Positions 16,216 to 25,362 are shown, counted from the first letter of the stretch. The stretch is 64,000 nt of DNA from Nocardioides alkalitolerans (GCA_038184435.1 CP116227.1:434001-498000); one strand, 5' to 3'. Translations and numbers: made by a program. Notes: generated by a model from the letters alone, not told the origin.

Positions 16216-16497
16216 TCAGACGGCGCCGCCGAGCCGCACCACGTGGCGAGCGACGCCGTCGTCGGCGCTGTCCGCCCCTAGGTAGGCGTGCCCGCGCATC
16301 CGGCACCACGCCGGCACGTCGACCCGCGCCGCGGGGTCCTCGGCCACCACCGCCAGCACCGTGCCGGCCGCCTCGTCCCCCCGGGCGCGGGCGGCCTTCG
16401 CGAGCGCGAGCACGGGCGCGGGGCAGGGGAGCCCCCGGCAGTCGAGCTCCGCGTCGACCGCGACGCCGGGCGCACCGCCGAACGCGGCGGCGCTCAC
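16216..16497 (-). CDS. TusA-family sulfurtransferase
   Basis: Small sulfur-carrier protein, 93 residues, of the TusA/YeeD/SirA fold. The family motif CPxP is clear in LDCRGLPCPAPVLAL, with Cys25 as the likely persulfide carrier. A further Cys is near CRMRGH. It overlaps the stop of the upstream cysteine desulfurase gene by 4 bp (GTGA), so the two are almost certainly translated together, the desulfurase passing sulfur to this carrier. The final acceptor (tRNA thiolation, molybdopterin or another pathway) cannot be told. It is longer at the C terminus than E. coli TusA. Confidence 0.85.
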   Translation of the reverse strand: MSAAAFGGAPGVAVDAELDCRGLPCPAPVLALAKAARARGDEAAGTVLAVVAEDPAARVDVPAWCRMRGHAYLGADSADDGVARHVVRLGGAV

Positions 16498-17711
16498 AGG
16501 CCGACCTCCGCCCGCAGGCGGGCGACGATCCCGGGCAGCACCCCGAGGAACCGGTCCACGTCGTCGTCGCTCGTGCCCGGGTGCAACGACAGCCGCACGT
16601 TGCCGTGGGTCAGCGCCCCCATCGCGGCCAGCACGTGGGACGGCTCGTGGGTGCTGGCCGTGCAGGCGGACCCGCTGCCGATCCCGAACCCGGCGCCGTC
16701 CAGGGCGGTCACCAGGGCCTCGCCCTCGACGTACAGGCAGGAGAACGTCAGCAGGTGCGGCAGCCGGTCGACGGGGTCGCCGACGACGTCGACGTCCGGC
16801 ACGAGGCGCGGCACCTCGGCGCGGAGGCGGTCGACGAGGGCCGCCGCCCGGCGTCCGGCCTCCTCGGCCTCCGCCAGCACGGCCTGGAGCGCCGCCGCGG
16901 CGGCGAACGCGCCGGGCACGTCCTCGAAGCCGAGCGCACGGCGGTCGCCGCGGTCGTCGGCGGGGGAGGGGTCGCGCCAGCGCGCGCCCTTCCGGACGGC
17001 CAGCACGCCGACGCCGGGCGGACCGCCCCACTTGTGGGCCGACGCCGCGGCGACCGACCAGGCCGTCGGCAGCGGCTCCCAGCCGACGGACGCGCAGGCG
17101 TCGACGAGGAGGGGGACGTCGCCGTACGCCGCGGCGAGGCGCGCGACGTCGGCGAGCGGCTGGCGGGTGCCGACCTCGTGGTTGGCGCTCTGCACGGCGA
17201 GCAGCGCGACGTCGCGGGGGGCGAGGGCCGCGGCCACGGCGTCCAGGTCCACGCGGCCGCGCGGGTCGACGTCGACGACGCGGGTCGTGGTGCCGTGCTC
17301 CGCGGCCGAGAAGTCCGCCGCGTGCAGCACCGCGGAGTGCTCGACGGCCGTGTGGGCGACCACGCCGCCCGCGCGCCGCCGGCCGCGGGCCAGCCCGAGC
17401 AGGCCTCGGTGCACCGCCTCGGTGCCCGACCCCGTGAAGGTGATCTCGTCCGGCCGCGCGCCGAGGGAGGCCGCCACGACCTCGCGGGCGTTGTCGAGCA
17501 GCTGCCGCGCGCGGCGACCGGCGTGGTGCAGCCGGCGCGGGTCGGCGTAGCCGTGCTCGTGGGCCAGCAGGAGCGCCTCGCGGGCGGCCGGGTGGAGCGG
17601 TCGCGCGGACGCGCTGTCGAGGTCGGTCCACGGCGGCGGAGGGGGCGCGGCGGGGGGTCCTGAGGTCACCTGAGGACCGTATCCGCAGGCGGGACGCGGG
17701 ATCGACGACAT
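16494..17711 (-). CDS. Cysteine desulfurase-like PLP aminotransferase class V
   Basis: PLP enzyme that takes sulfur from cysteine (NifS/IscS-like), about 405 residues. The PLP lysine lies in SAHKWGGPPGVGVL and the catalytic cysteine loop in GIGSGSACTASTHEPSHVL. TFTGSGTEAVHRGLLGL and HSAVLHAAD mark the cofactor site. The proline-rich first 25 residues are not conserved, so GTG 17669 is an alternative start. It is not in a suf operon. Its only partner here is the overlapping TusA-like gene, which suggests a dedicated sulfur-transfer pair. Confidence 0.88.
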   Translation of the reverse strand: MSSIPRPACGYGPQVTSGPPAAPPPPPWTDLDSASARPLHPAAREALLLAHEHGYADPRRLHHAGRRARQLLDNAREVVAASLGARPDEITFTGSGTEAVHRGLLGLARGRRRAGGVVAHTAVEHSAVLHAADFSAAEHGTTTRVVDVDPRGRVDLDAVAAALAPRDVALLAVQSANHEVGTRQPLADVARLAAAYGDVPLLVDACASVGWEPLPTAWSVAAASAHKWGGPPGVGVLAVRKGARWRDPSPADDRGDRRALGFEDVPGAFAAAAALQAVLAEAEEAGRRAAALVDRLRAEVPRLVPDVDVVGDPVDRLPHLLTFSCLYVEGEALVTALDGAGFGIGSGSACTASTHEPSHVLAAMGALTHGNVRLSLHPGTSDDDVDRFLGVLPGIVARLRAEVGL

Positions 17712-17807
17712 CGCGTAGTAGATGAGGCCACCCTGTGCGCGACCTGAGGGCTACATTCAGATAAAGTCACGTCCGTCGTGTGATCATCTCGAAAGAGAGG
17801 CTCGTTC

Positions 17808-18734
17808 GTGGGTCTGCAACTCTCCCGGTCCGGCGCCGGTGCCGTTCGGCGTAGCGCCGCGAGCGCGCCCCGACGCGTCGCGCTGGCCGCGTCCCTGGGC
17901 GCTGCCCTCGTCCTCCTGAGCGGTTGCTCGGAGGAGACGCAGTACCAGCTGAAGCACTTCGGCCTGCCTGGTCAGGCCACCGAGGAGGCGCCTCACATCG
18001 CCGACCTCTGGATCTGGTCGTGGGTCGCCGCCCTGGCCACCGGCATCCTCGTGTGGGGCCTGATCTTCTGGGTCGTCGTGCGCTACCGCCGCCGCAGCGC
18101 GGACGAGGTCCCGGTGCAGACGCGCTACAACCTGCCGCTGGAGATCTTCTACACGATCGCCCCGGTCATGATGGTGATCGTCTTCTTCTTCCACACGGTG
18201 CAGGTGCAGAACACCGTGCTGGACGACTCCGAGCCCGACCTGACGCTGGAGATCGTCGGCCAGCAGTGGTCGTGGACCTTCAACTACCCGACCGACGGCG
18301 TCGGTGGCGGGGACCGTGAGGAGGTCGAGAGCTCCGAGTACGCGTACCTTGTGGGCACCGCCTCGCAGATCCCGACCCTCGTGCTCCCCGTCGGCGAGAC
18401 GGTGCGGTTCAACCTGCACTCGCCCGACGTGATCCACGGCTTCTGGATCCCCGGCTTCCTCATGAAGATGGACGTCGTCCCCGGGCGCCTCAACCACTTC
18501 CAGGTGACGCCCACCGAGGAGGGCACGTTCGCCGGCAAGTGCACCGAGCTCTGCGGCGTCTACCACTCCCGCATGCTGTTCAACGTCGAGGTCGTCTCCC
18601 CGGAGGAGTACGACGCGTACGTCGAGGAGCTCGCCGACAACGGTGACGTCTCCGCGAACGGCCCGCTGGTCGGCGGCGAGGACGCCCGCACCACGCGTGG
18701 TCTGCACAACGACGACAACGGAGGCTCCGAGTGA
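17808..18734 (+). CDS. ctaC: Cytochrome c oxidase subunit II
   Basis: Carries the CuA centre and receives electrons for the aa3 oxidase. 308 residues. A lipoprotein signal peptide ends in LLSGC (Cys40), followed by two membrane helices (about 68-90 and 115-135) and a cupredoxin domain on the outer face. The CuA ligands are seen in SPDVIHGFWIP and KCTELCGVYHSRM. GTG 17808 has AGAGAGG 7 nt upstream. It is the first gene of ctaC-ctaD-ctaF, each joined by a GTGA overlap. The position after adoK follows the mycobacterial order. Confidence 0.96.
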   Translation: MGLQLSRSGAGAVRRSAASAPRRVALAASLGAALVLLSGCSEETQYQLKHFGLPGQATEEAPHIADLWIWSWVAALATGILVWGLIFWVVVRYRRRSADEVPVQTRYNLPLEIFYTIAPVMMVIVFFFHTVQVQNTVLDDSEPDLTLEIVGQQWSWTFNYPTDGVGGGDREEVESSEYAYLVGTASQIPTLVLPVGETVRFNLHSPDVIHGFWIPGFLMKMDVVPGRLNHFQVTPTEEGTFAGKCTELCGVYHSRMLFNVEVVSPEEYDAYVEELADNGDVSANGPLVGGEDARTTRGLHNDDNGGSE

Positions 18735-20530
18735 CCGCCACTGTTCCTGCACCGGCGGCGAGCCAGCCGTCGGAGCCGTCCGAGACGCTCGTCCCCGGAC
18801 GCAAGCCGCTCGGCGAGATGGTCGTCAAGCTCCTGACGACGACCGACCACAAGCTCATCGGCAAGATGTACCTCGTCACCTCGTTCGCCTGGTTCTGCAT
18901 CGGCGGCGTCATGGCGCTGGTCATCCGGTCCGAGCTCGCGTTCCCCGGCCAGCAGGTCGTGAACGACGAGGTCTACAACCAGATGTTCACGATGCACGGC
19001 ACGATCATGCTGCTGCTGTTCGCGACGCCCCTGTTCTTCGGGTTCTCGAACGTCATCATGCCGCTGCAGATCGGCGCGCCCGACGTGGCGTTCCCGCGCC
19101 TCAACATGTTCAGCTACTGGCTGTTCCTGTTCGGCGGCATCATCGCCGCGAGCGGCTTCTTCACCCGCGAGGGCGCGGCCAGCTTCGGCTGGTTCGCCTA
19201 CACCCCGCTCTCCAACGAGGTGCGCAGCCCCGGCGTCGGTGGCGACCTGTGGATCATGGGTCTCTACATGGCCGGTCTCGGCACGATCCTCGGTGCGGTC
19301 AACTTCATCACCACGATCATCTGCATGCGCGCGCCCGGCATGACGATGTTCCGGATGCCGCTGTTCGTCTGGAACACGCTCATCACGAGCCTGCTCGTGC
19401 TCATCGCGTTCCCGATCCTGGCCGGCGCGCTGCTCATGCTCGAGGCCGACAGGACCATCGGCACCCACGTGTTCGACGCGTCCCACGGCGGGCCGATCCT
19501 GTGGCAGCACCTGTTCTGGTTCTTCGGCCACCCGGAGGTCTACATCATCGCGCTGCCGTTCTTCGGCATCGTGACGGAGATCCTCCCGGTGTTCAGCCGC
19601 AAGCCGATCTTCGGCTACGTCGGTCTCGTCGGCGCCACGCTGGGCATCGCGATCCTGTCCGTCGCCGTGTGGGCTCACCACATGTTCGTGACGGGTGCGG
19701 TGAACCTGCCCTTCTTCTCCGGCATGACGTTCTTGATCGCGGTGCCGACAGGCGTGAAGTTCTTCAACTGGATCGGCACGATGTGGGGCGGGTCCATCTC
19801 GTTCGACAACCCGATGCTCTGGTCGATCGGCTTCCTCACGACCTTCCTCTTCGGTGGTCTGACGGGTGTCCTCCTGGCCAGCCCGCCGCTCGACTTCCAC
19901 GTCTCGGACTCCTACTTCGTGGTGGCGCACTTCCACTACGTGGTGTTCGGCACCGTGGTGTTCGCGATGTTCGCCGGCTTCTACTTCTGGTGGCCGAAGA
20001 TGACCGGCAAGATGCTCGACGAGCGTCTCGGCAAGGTGCACTTCTGGCTGCTGTTCGTCGGCTTCCACACGACGTTCCTCGTGCAGCACTGGCTCGGCGT
20101 CGAGGGCATGCCGCGGCGCTACGCCGACTACCTCGAGGGTGACGGTTTCACGCTGCTCAACCAGATCTCGACGGTCGGTGCCTTCATCCTGTCGGCCTCG
20201 ATGCTGCCGTTCTTCTACAACGTGTACGTGTCGGCGAAGGGTCCGAAGGTCGAGGTGGACGACCCGTGGGGCTGGGGCCGCTCGCTGGAGTGGGCCACGT
20301 CCTCGCCGCCGCCGCGTCACAACTTCCACTCGATCCCGCGCATCCGCTCGGAGTCGCCGGCGTTCGACCTCCACCACCCGGAGATCGCCGCCCTCGAGCT
20401 CGCACAGAACTCGGCGGAGCGTCACGGCCGTGTGGCCGACGCTCCGGACATGGAGGGTCGCGAGGAGCACCTGCGCTCGCGCGGCGCCGACGTCGACCAC
20501 GCCGACGACACGAAGGGCAAGGACAAGTGA
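18731..20530 (+). CDS. ctaD: Cytochrome c oxidase subunit I
   Basis: Catalytic subunit of the aa3 oxidase, 599 residues with about 12 membrane helices. It reduces oxygen at heme a3/CuB and pumps protons. Heme and copper ligands are visible: MFTMHGTIMLLLF, FFGHPEVYIIALP (CuB His with the cross-linked Tyr), AHHMFVTG, and FHYVVFGT near the C terminus. The charged C-terminal extension after about residue 540 is common in actinobacteria. GTG 18731 overlaps the ctaC stop by 4 bp. Its stop overlaps ctaF in the same way. Confidence 0.97.
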   Translation: MTATVPAPAASQPSEPSETLVPGRKPLGEMVVKLLTTTDHKLIGKMYLVTSFAWFCIGGVMALVIRSELAFPGQQVVNDEVYNQMFTMHGTIMLLLFATPLFFGFSNVIMPLQIGAPDVAFPRLNMFSYWLFLFGGIIAASGFFTREGAASFGWFAYTPLSNEVRSPGVGGDLWIMGLYMAGLGTILGAVNFITTIICMRAPGMTMFRMPLFVWNTLITSLLVLIAFPILAGALLMLEADRTIGTHVFDASHGGPILWQHLFWFFGHPEVYIIALPFFGIVTEILPVFSRKPIFGYVGLVGATLGIAILSVAVWAHHMFVTGAVNLPFFSGMTFLIAVPTGVKFFNWIGTMWGGSISFDNPMLWSIGFLTTFLFGGLTGVLLASPPLDFHVSDSYFVVAHFHYVVFGTVVFAMFAGFYFWWPKMTGKMLDERLGKVHFWLLFVGFHTTFLVQHWLGVEGMPRRYADYLEGDGFTLLNQISTVGAFILSASMLPFFYNVYVSAKGPKVEVDDPWGWGRSLEWATSSPPPRHNFHSIPRIRSESPAFDLHHPEIAALELAQNSAERHGRVADAPDMEGREEHLRSRGADVDHADDTKGKDK

Positions 20531-20949
20531 AGGCGCTCCGCTCCGAGGTCTGGATCTTCCTGATCACGACCGTCTTCCTGGTGCTGGTCACGCCGGCGTA
20601 CTGGTTCGTCACCGACGCCAGCGACGAGGGTGGCGACTGGACGGGCACCTCCGCGCTCGTCATGACCACGCTGCTCGCGGCCATGGTGACCTGGTACCTC
20701 GGGTTCCAGGCCCGCAAGCTCGACGAGCGTCCCGAGGACCGCAAGGACGGCGAGATCGCCGACGGCGCGGGCGAGCTCGGGTTCTTCCCGCCCTACTCGT
20801 GGTGGCCGCTCTGGAACGCCATGGTGTTCGGCGTCCTGGTGCTCGGCGTCATCTTCGGCTGGTGGCTCTTCATGATCGGGTGCGCCTTCGGCATCCTGAC
20901 CCTGTCGGGCTGGGTGTTCGAGTACTACCGCGGGGTGCACGCCCACTGA
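20527..20949 (+). CDS. ctaF: Actinobacterial cytochrome c oxidase subunit IV
   Basis: Small accessory subunit of the actinobacterial aa3 oxidase, 140 residues with four hydrophobic segments. The opening KALRSEVWIFLITTVFLV and the segment FFPPYSWWPLWNA are typical of CtaF. GTG 20527 overlaps the ctaD stop by 4 bp. It is the last gene of the operon, and a strong hairpin follows 31 bp after its stop. It probably helps to assemble the bcc-aa3 supercomplex with the QcrCAB proteins encoded 3 kb away. Confidence 0.93.
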   Translation: MKALRSEVWIFLITTVFLVLVTPAYWFVTDASDEGGDWTGTSALVMTTLLAAMVTWYLGFQARKLDERPEDRKDGEIADGAGELGFFPPYSWWPLWNAMVFGVLVLGVIFGWWLFMIGCAFGILTLSGWVFEYYRGVHAH

Positions 20950-20980
20950 TCAGGTCCCGCACAGGTGGCGGGGTTACGCT

Positions 20981-21017
20981 GGAAGCGCTCGTCGGACTCG
21001 TTCCGACGGGCGCTTTC
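20981..21017 (+). terminator. 16-bp hairpin terminator of ctaCDF
   Basis: Arms 20981-20996 and 21002-21017 pair over 16 bp with two G-T wobbles and a 5-nt loop, 31 bp after ctaF. It lies upstream of the Shine-Dalgarno of the next gene. Confidence 0.8.
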
Positions 21018-21072
21018 GCGGTTCCGGAGGGGACCCGGCGACACCCAGCAGCACTCGGGAAGGACGCAGCGC

Positions 21073-22320
21073 ATGGCCTCGAACGACCTCACGACCGGCT
21101 CGGACGGCTGGCGGTTCACCCGCCGGGGACTGGTGCGCGTGGTCGGCGCCGGCGGGGTGGCGGCCGCACTGGGCGGGTCCGTGGCCGCGTGCAGCCGTGA
21201 CGAGGACGGCACGAGCGGGTCCCGCGGCGGGGGCGGCGGCGCCGCGAACGGCGGCGGGGCGGACCCGGTCACGATCGTGACCAACCTGCCCGAGGGCGAC
21301 GAGCCGGTCGCCGTCGACACCCAGGTGCAGGTCGAGGCGCAGAACGGCACCCTGACGACGGTAGCGCTCGTCACGGCCGACGGCGCCGAGGTGGCGGGCG
21401 AGATGCGCGAGGGCGGCATCAGCTGGGCCGCCGGCAGCCTCCTCGACCCGGGCGCGACGTACACGCTGACCGTGGAGGCCACCGGTGACGGTGGCGACAC
21501 GTCGGCCGAGCGGTCCTTCGCGACCGTCGACCTCCCCCTCGACCAGCTCACCTACCCGTCGATCGCCCCCCTGGCGGACGAGGAGGTGGGCGTCGGGATG
21601 CCCGTCGTCGTGCGTTTCGACGTCGCGGTGACGGACCACGCGACGTTCGAGCAGCACATGCGGGTCACCAGCGAGCCGGCGCAGGAGGGTTCCTGGCACT
21701 GGTTCGACGACCACGAGGTCCGCTGGCGGCCGCGGGAGTACTGGCAGCCCGGCACCGCGGTGACGGTCGACGTCGACGTGAAGAGCCTCCCCGCGGGCGG
21801 CGGTGTCTACGGCCAGGAGAGCCGCCAGGTCGCGTTCACCGTCGGGCGCTCGGTCATCCACCGCGTCGACGCGACGACGCACACCATGACCTCGGAGGTC
21901 GACGGCGCGACGGCGCGCACCATGCCGATCAGCGCCGGCAAGCCGGGCTTTGAGACCCGGTCGGGCGTCAAGGTCATCATGGAGAAGTTCCGCGAGAAGA
22001 CCATGGACGCGGCCACCACCGGCATCGAGCCGGGGGACCCGGACTACTACAACATCGCCGACGTCCAGTACGCGCTGCGCGTCACCACCTCCGGCGAGTT
22101 CCTGCACGCCGCGCCGTGGTCCGCGGGCTCCCAGGGCGTGGCCAACGTGAGCCACGGGTGCGTGGGCATGGCGACGGAGGACGCTCGCTGGGTGTTCGAG
22201 AACTCCCGGCGCGGCGACGTCGTGGAGGTCACCGGGACCGACCGGCAGATGACCCTCGAGAACGGGTGGGGTGACTGGAACGCCACCCCGGAGGCGTACG
22301 CCGAGGGCTCGGCGCTCTAG
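21073..22320 (+). CDS. L,D-transpeptidase lipoprotein (YkuD domain)
   Basis: Cell-wall cross-linking enzyme that forms 3-3 peptide bridges. 415 residues. A twin-arginine-like RR (17-18) precedes a hydrophobic stretch and a lipobox with Cys40 (SVAAC), so it may be a Tat-exported lipoprotein. A Gly/Ser-rich linker and two Ig-like domains (about 75-250) precede the YkuD domain (about 255-400). The active-site motif is SHGCVGM, with catalytic Cys363. ATG 21073 has GGGAAGGA 8 nt upstream. An earlier GTG near 20965 would run through the cta terminator and is rejected. The layout matches mycobacterial Ldt proteins. Confidence 0.92.
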   Translation: MASNDLTTGSDGWRFTRRGLVRVVGAGGVAAALGGSVAACSRDEDGTSGSRGGGGGAANGGGADPVTIVTNLPEGDEPVAVDTQVQVEAQNGTLTTVALVTADGAEVAGEMREGGISWAAGSLLDPGATYTLTVEATGDGGDTSAERSFATVDLPLDQLTYPSIAPLADEEVGVGMPVVVRFDVAVTDHATFEQHMRVTSEPAQEGSWHWFDDHEVRWRPREYWQPGTAVTVDVDVKSLPAGGGVYGQESRQVAFTVGRSVIHRVDATTHTMTSEVDGATARTMPISAGKPGFETRSGVKVIMEKFREKTMDAATTGIEPGDPDYYNIADVQYALRVTTSGEFLHAAPWSAGSQGVANVSHGCVGMATEDARWVFENSRRGDVVEVTGTDRQMTLENGWGDWNATPEAYAEGSAL

Positions 22321-22342
22321 GGCCTCTCGCGTCAGCGCTGGC

Positions 22343-23605
22343 TCACGGGTAGGCGGTGCGACGCATCGTGAGCAGGAACGACGACTCCAGCCACGCGTGC
22401 TGGAGCAGCAGGCCGACGACGAGCACCGCGCCGAGCACGGCCGCCTGCCCGGCGCGGTGCCACCGGCGGCCCAGTGTCGGGAACGGCCACCAGACGACAA
22501 GCAGCAGGAGCGCGTAGCGCGTGATGCTGGGGGTGGGCCGCGCCGTCACGAGCAGGAACGCCCCGTAGGAGACGGCCCACGCGCGCAGCTCGGGCGTCCA
22601 CACCCGCGCCGCCGGCTGCAGCACGATGGCGAGCACGAGCAGCACGACGACGGCGACGTCGGCGGCGAGCGTCGCCCCCGTGACGCCGAGGAGCTGGCCC
22701 AGCCAGGTCTGCCAGCTGCGCTCCTCGGTCAGCACCCAGGCGCCCTGGGTGAGCAGGTAGGCGTTCGGCTCCCCGGTGACCACGGCCGCGACGAGGGGCC
22801 AGAGCCCGAACGACAGACCCGTCAGGACCACGTGGCCGATGAGGCGGAGGAGGTCGCGGTGGGGGAGGGGGCCCTCCGCGCGCCACCGCCACCAGCCGTG
22901 GACGAGCAGGACCGGCACGAGGGCGAGCACCACCGGCCGTGTGAGGGCGAGCAGCACCACCCAGGCGGCCACCGCGCCGTACCGACGTCGGGACAGGGCG
23001 TCGAGCATGAGGACGATGAGCAGCAGGCTGAGACCCTCCGTGTACGACGTCTGGAGGATCGCGCCCGCCGGGGCGGCGCTGATGGCCGTCGTGGTCACCA
23101 GAGCCACGTAGCGGCCCCCGTGGCGGGCCAGGAGGCGGTAGAGCAGCACCAGGGCCAGCGTGGACGCCACGAGGCTCACGGTGGAGGCGGCGACGCCGAA
23201 GGAGGCGCCCGTGAGGGTCATGAGGAGCCGCGCGAGGGCGGGCAGCGCGGGGAAGAACGCCCACGGGTTCTGCTGGACCTCGCCGTCGTACCGGGGCAGC
23301 TCGGTGGGGTAGCCCTGCTCGGCGATGGTGCGGTACCACTGCCCGTCCCAGTTGGTGACGAGGTCGAAGTACCCGGGATCGGCGGGGACGGGCTCCACGA
23401 GGTAGAAGCCCTGGCCCACCTCCAGGGCGACCTGGTCGGCCCCGATCCGCACGAGCATCCAGGCGTCGACCAGCCGGGTCAGCAGCACCAGCGTCAGCGG
23501 GGGCAGCCACCACGGGAGGGCGTCGAGCAGCGTCGTCGGCGAACGCCGACGGGCGCCCGGATCCTCGTCGGATCCGGGCGCCCGTGCGGAGGTGGACGTC
23601 ACCAT
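22343..23605 (-). CDS. PIG-V-like membrane mannosyltransferase
   Basis: Predicted multi-pass (about 10 helices) glycosyltransferase of the GT-C type, up to 420 residues. WDGQWYRTIAEQGYP near residue 95 holds the acidic residue typical of the first extracytoplasmic loop. FFPALPALARLL and LQTSYTEGLSLLL match the PIG-V/GPI-mannosyltransferase family, which in actinobacteria probably uses a polyprenyl-phosphate mannose donor. The start is unsure: ATG 23605 has no Shine-Dalgarno, and a perfect 15-bp hairpin that looks like the qcr terminator fills codons 8-19. The true start may lie past the hairpin. It is convergent with the L,D-transpeptidase. Confidence 0.78.
   Translation of the reverse strand: MVTSTSARAPGSDEDPGARRRSPTTLLDALPWWLPPLTLVLLTRLVDAWMLVRIGADQVALEVGQGFYLVEPVPADPGYFDLVTNWDGQWYRTIAEQGYPTELPRYDGEVQQNPWAFFPALPALARLLMTLTGASFGVAASTVSLVASTLALVLLYRLLARHGGRYVALVTTTAISAAPAGAILQTSYTEGLSLLLIVLMLDALSRRRYGAVAAWVVLLALTRPVVLALVPVLLVHGWWRWRAEGPLPHRDLLRLIGHVVLTGLSFGLWPLVAAVVTGEPNAYLLTQGAWVLTEERSWQTWLGQLLGVTGATLAADVAVVVLLVLAIVLQPAARVWTPELRAWAVSYGAFLLVTARPTPSITRYALLLLVVWWPFPTLGRRWHRAGQAAVLGAVLVVGLLLQHAWLESSFLLTMRRTAYP
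23550..23584 (-). terminator. Perfect 15-bp hairpin after qcrB
   Basis: Arms 23550-23564 and 23570-23584 are perfectly complementary with a 5-nt loop, about 57 bp past the qcrB stop on the minus strand. It most likely ends the ctaE-qcrCAB transcript. It also lies inside the annotated start of the mannosyltransferase gene. Confidence 0.65.
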
Positions 23606-23641
23606 GGGGTGGAGGTCAGCCGGCCCGGAGGCCGGCCGCCC

Positions 23642-25360
23642 TCAGTGTCCCTTGACCAGCGCGTCGCGGTCGTCGTCGTGCGAGCCGGCCTCGAGCTCGT
23701 GGCCGTCGTGCCCGTCGTGGTGGTGGTGCGCCGCCTCGAGCTCCGCAGCCGTGGGGGGCTGCAGGTTGTCGGCGAACCAGAACCGGTTGAGGGCCAGGCG
23801 CAGCCGCTCCTTGCGGTTGTGCGGACGCTCCACGCCGTTCTTGTCGACCGCGGGGTCGAGCTCGAGCAGCTGGTCGCGCTCGCGCTCGACGATCAGCGCC
23901 TGCTTGGCGTCGGGCAGCGGCAGGTGCCGCTCCGAGTAGGCGCCGTCCGGCGACCGCTCGATGATGCCCGTCTCGTAGCCGTGCAGCGCCTGCTCCTTGG
24001 CGTGACGCTGGAGCGAGATGCACCAGCGCTTCGTGATCCAGAAGGCCAGGATCGGCCCGAGGAAGATCGCGCCACGCAGGAAGTAGGTGATCTGGTTGAT
24101 CGAGAGGTCCAACCTGATCGCGATGATGTCGTTGCCGCCCGCGAAGAGCGCGAGGACGTAGAACGTCACGAGCGCCGCCATGAGGCCGGTGCGCGCAGGG
24201 GTGTCGCGCGGACGCTGGAGCAGGTGGTGCTCCCGCTTGTCACCCGTGATCCAGTTGTCGATGAAGGGGTAGAGGATCAGGAAGATGATGATCAGCGTCG
24301 GCACCATGATGACGGTGAGGAACACCGGCAGCGCGAGGGTGACGCCCCAGAAGCTGACCTCGGTCCAGCCCGGGATGATGCGGAGGAGTCCGTCGGGCCA
24401 GCCCATGTACCAGTCGGGCTGGGATCCTGCGGTCACCTTCGTCGGGTCGTAGGGCCCGTACATCCAGATCGGGTTGATGGTCATCAGGCCGCCCATCAGC
24501 GCGGTGGCACCGAAGACGATGAAGAAGAAGCCACCCGCCTTCGCGGCGTACACCGGCAGCATCGGGAAGCCGACGACGTTCTGCTCCGTGCGGCCGGGGC
24601 CGGGCCACTGCGTGTGCTTGTGGTAGACGAGCAGCAGCATGTGGGCGGCGATCAGACCGAGGATCAGGCCGGGGATCAGCAGCACGTGGATGATGTAGAG
24701 CCGCGGGATGATCGAGTGACCCGGGAACTCGTCACCGAAGAGCAGGAACGAGCCGTAGGTGCCGACCACGGGGATCGACTTCACGAAGCCGTCGGCCGCG
24801 CGGACGCCCGTGCCGGAGAGCAGGTCGTCGGGGAGCGAGTAGCCGGTGAAGCCCTCGAGCGTGCCGAGCGTCAGCAGCAGGACGCCGATGACCCAGTTGA
24901 TCTCGCGGGGCTTGCGGTAGGCGCCCGTCAGGAAGACGCGCATCATGTGGATGAGCATCGACCCGATGAACAGGTGCGCCGCCCAGTGGTGCATCTGGCG
25001 GAGCAGCAGGCCACCGCGCACGTCGAACGAGATGTGCAGCGAGGAGTTGAAGGCCTCGGAGATGTACGAGCCGCGCAGCGGGGCGTAGGAGCCCTGGTAC
25101 TCGATCTCGGTCATGCTCGGGTTGAACCAGAACGTCAGGAAGATGCCCGTGACGAGGAGGACCACGAAGCTCCACAGGGCGATCTCGCCCAGCATGAAGG
25201 ACCAGTGGTCGGGGAAGACCTTGCGGAGGTTCTTCTTGGCCAGGCCGGCCAGGCCGAGACGCTCGTCGGCCCAGTTGGCGGCTGCACCCACCTTCGACGG
25301 CTTGCCGCTGCGTGCAGCGGTGCCGCCGTTGGTGTCGGCAACCTTGGACGTCGTGCTCAT
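23642..25360 (-). CDS. qcrB: Cytochrome bc1 complex cytochrome b subunit
   Basis: Membrane subunit of the menaquinol-cytochrome c oxidoreductase; it holds two b hemes and both quinol sites. 572 residues. Heme histidines lie in RQMHHWAAHLFIG and in IIHVLLIPGLILGLIAAHM. The Qo-site segment is seen as WPDGLLRI in a family-typical loop. The long C-terminal tail is His-rich (HHHHDGHDGH) and cytoplasmic, an oddity beyond the usual actinobacterial extension. ATG 25360 lies 2 bp after the qcrA stop. It is the last gene of qcrC-qcrA-qcrB. Confidence 0.96.
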   Translation of the reverse strand: MSTTSKVADTNGGTAARSGKPSKVGAAANWADERLGLAGLAKKNLRKVFPDHWSFMLGEIALWSFVVLLVTGIFLTFWFNPSMTEIEYQGSYAPLRGSYISEAFNSSLHISFDVRGGLLLRQMHHWAAHLFIGSMLIHMMRVFLTGAYRKPREINWVIGVLLLTLGTLEGFTGYSLPDDLLSGTGVRAADGFVKSIPVVGTYGSFLLFGDEFPGHSIIPRLYIIHVLLIPGLILGLIAAHMLLLVYHKHTQWPGPGRTEQNVVGFPMLPVYAAKAGGFFFIVFGATALMGGLMTINPIWMYGPYDPTKVTAGSQPDWYMGWPDGLLRIIPGWTEVSFWGVTLALPVFLTVIMVPTLIIIFLILYPFIDNWITGDKREHHLLQRPRDTPARTGLMAALVTFYVLALFAGGNDIIAIRLDLSINQITYFLRGAIFLGPILAFWITKRWCISLQRHAKEQALHGYETGIIERSPDGAYSERHLPLPDAKQALIVERERDQLLELDPAVDKNGVERPHNRKERLRLALNRFWFADNLQPPTAAELEAAHHHHDGHDGHELEAGSHDDDRDALVKGH

Positions 25361-25362
25361 GG

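Noticed and set aside
17771..17800. CRP-like site (GTGTGATCA) before ctaC
   Set aside because: Only one half-site is present; no matching TCACA arm.
20965..21072. Early GTG start for the L,D-transpeptidase
   Set aside because: It would translate through the cta terminator hairpin; ATG 21073 has a good Shine-Dalgarno and opens the signal peptide.
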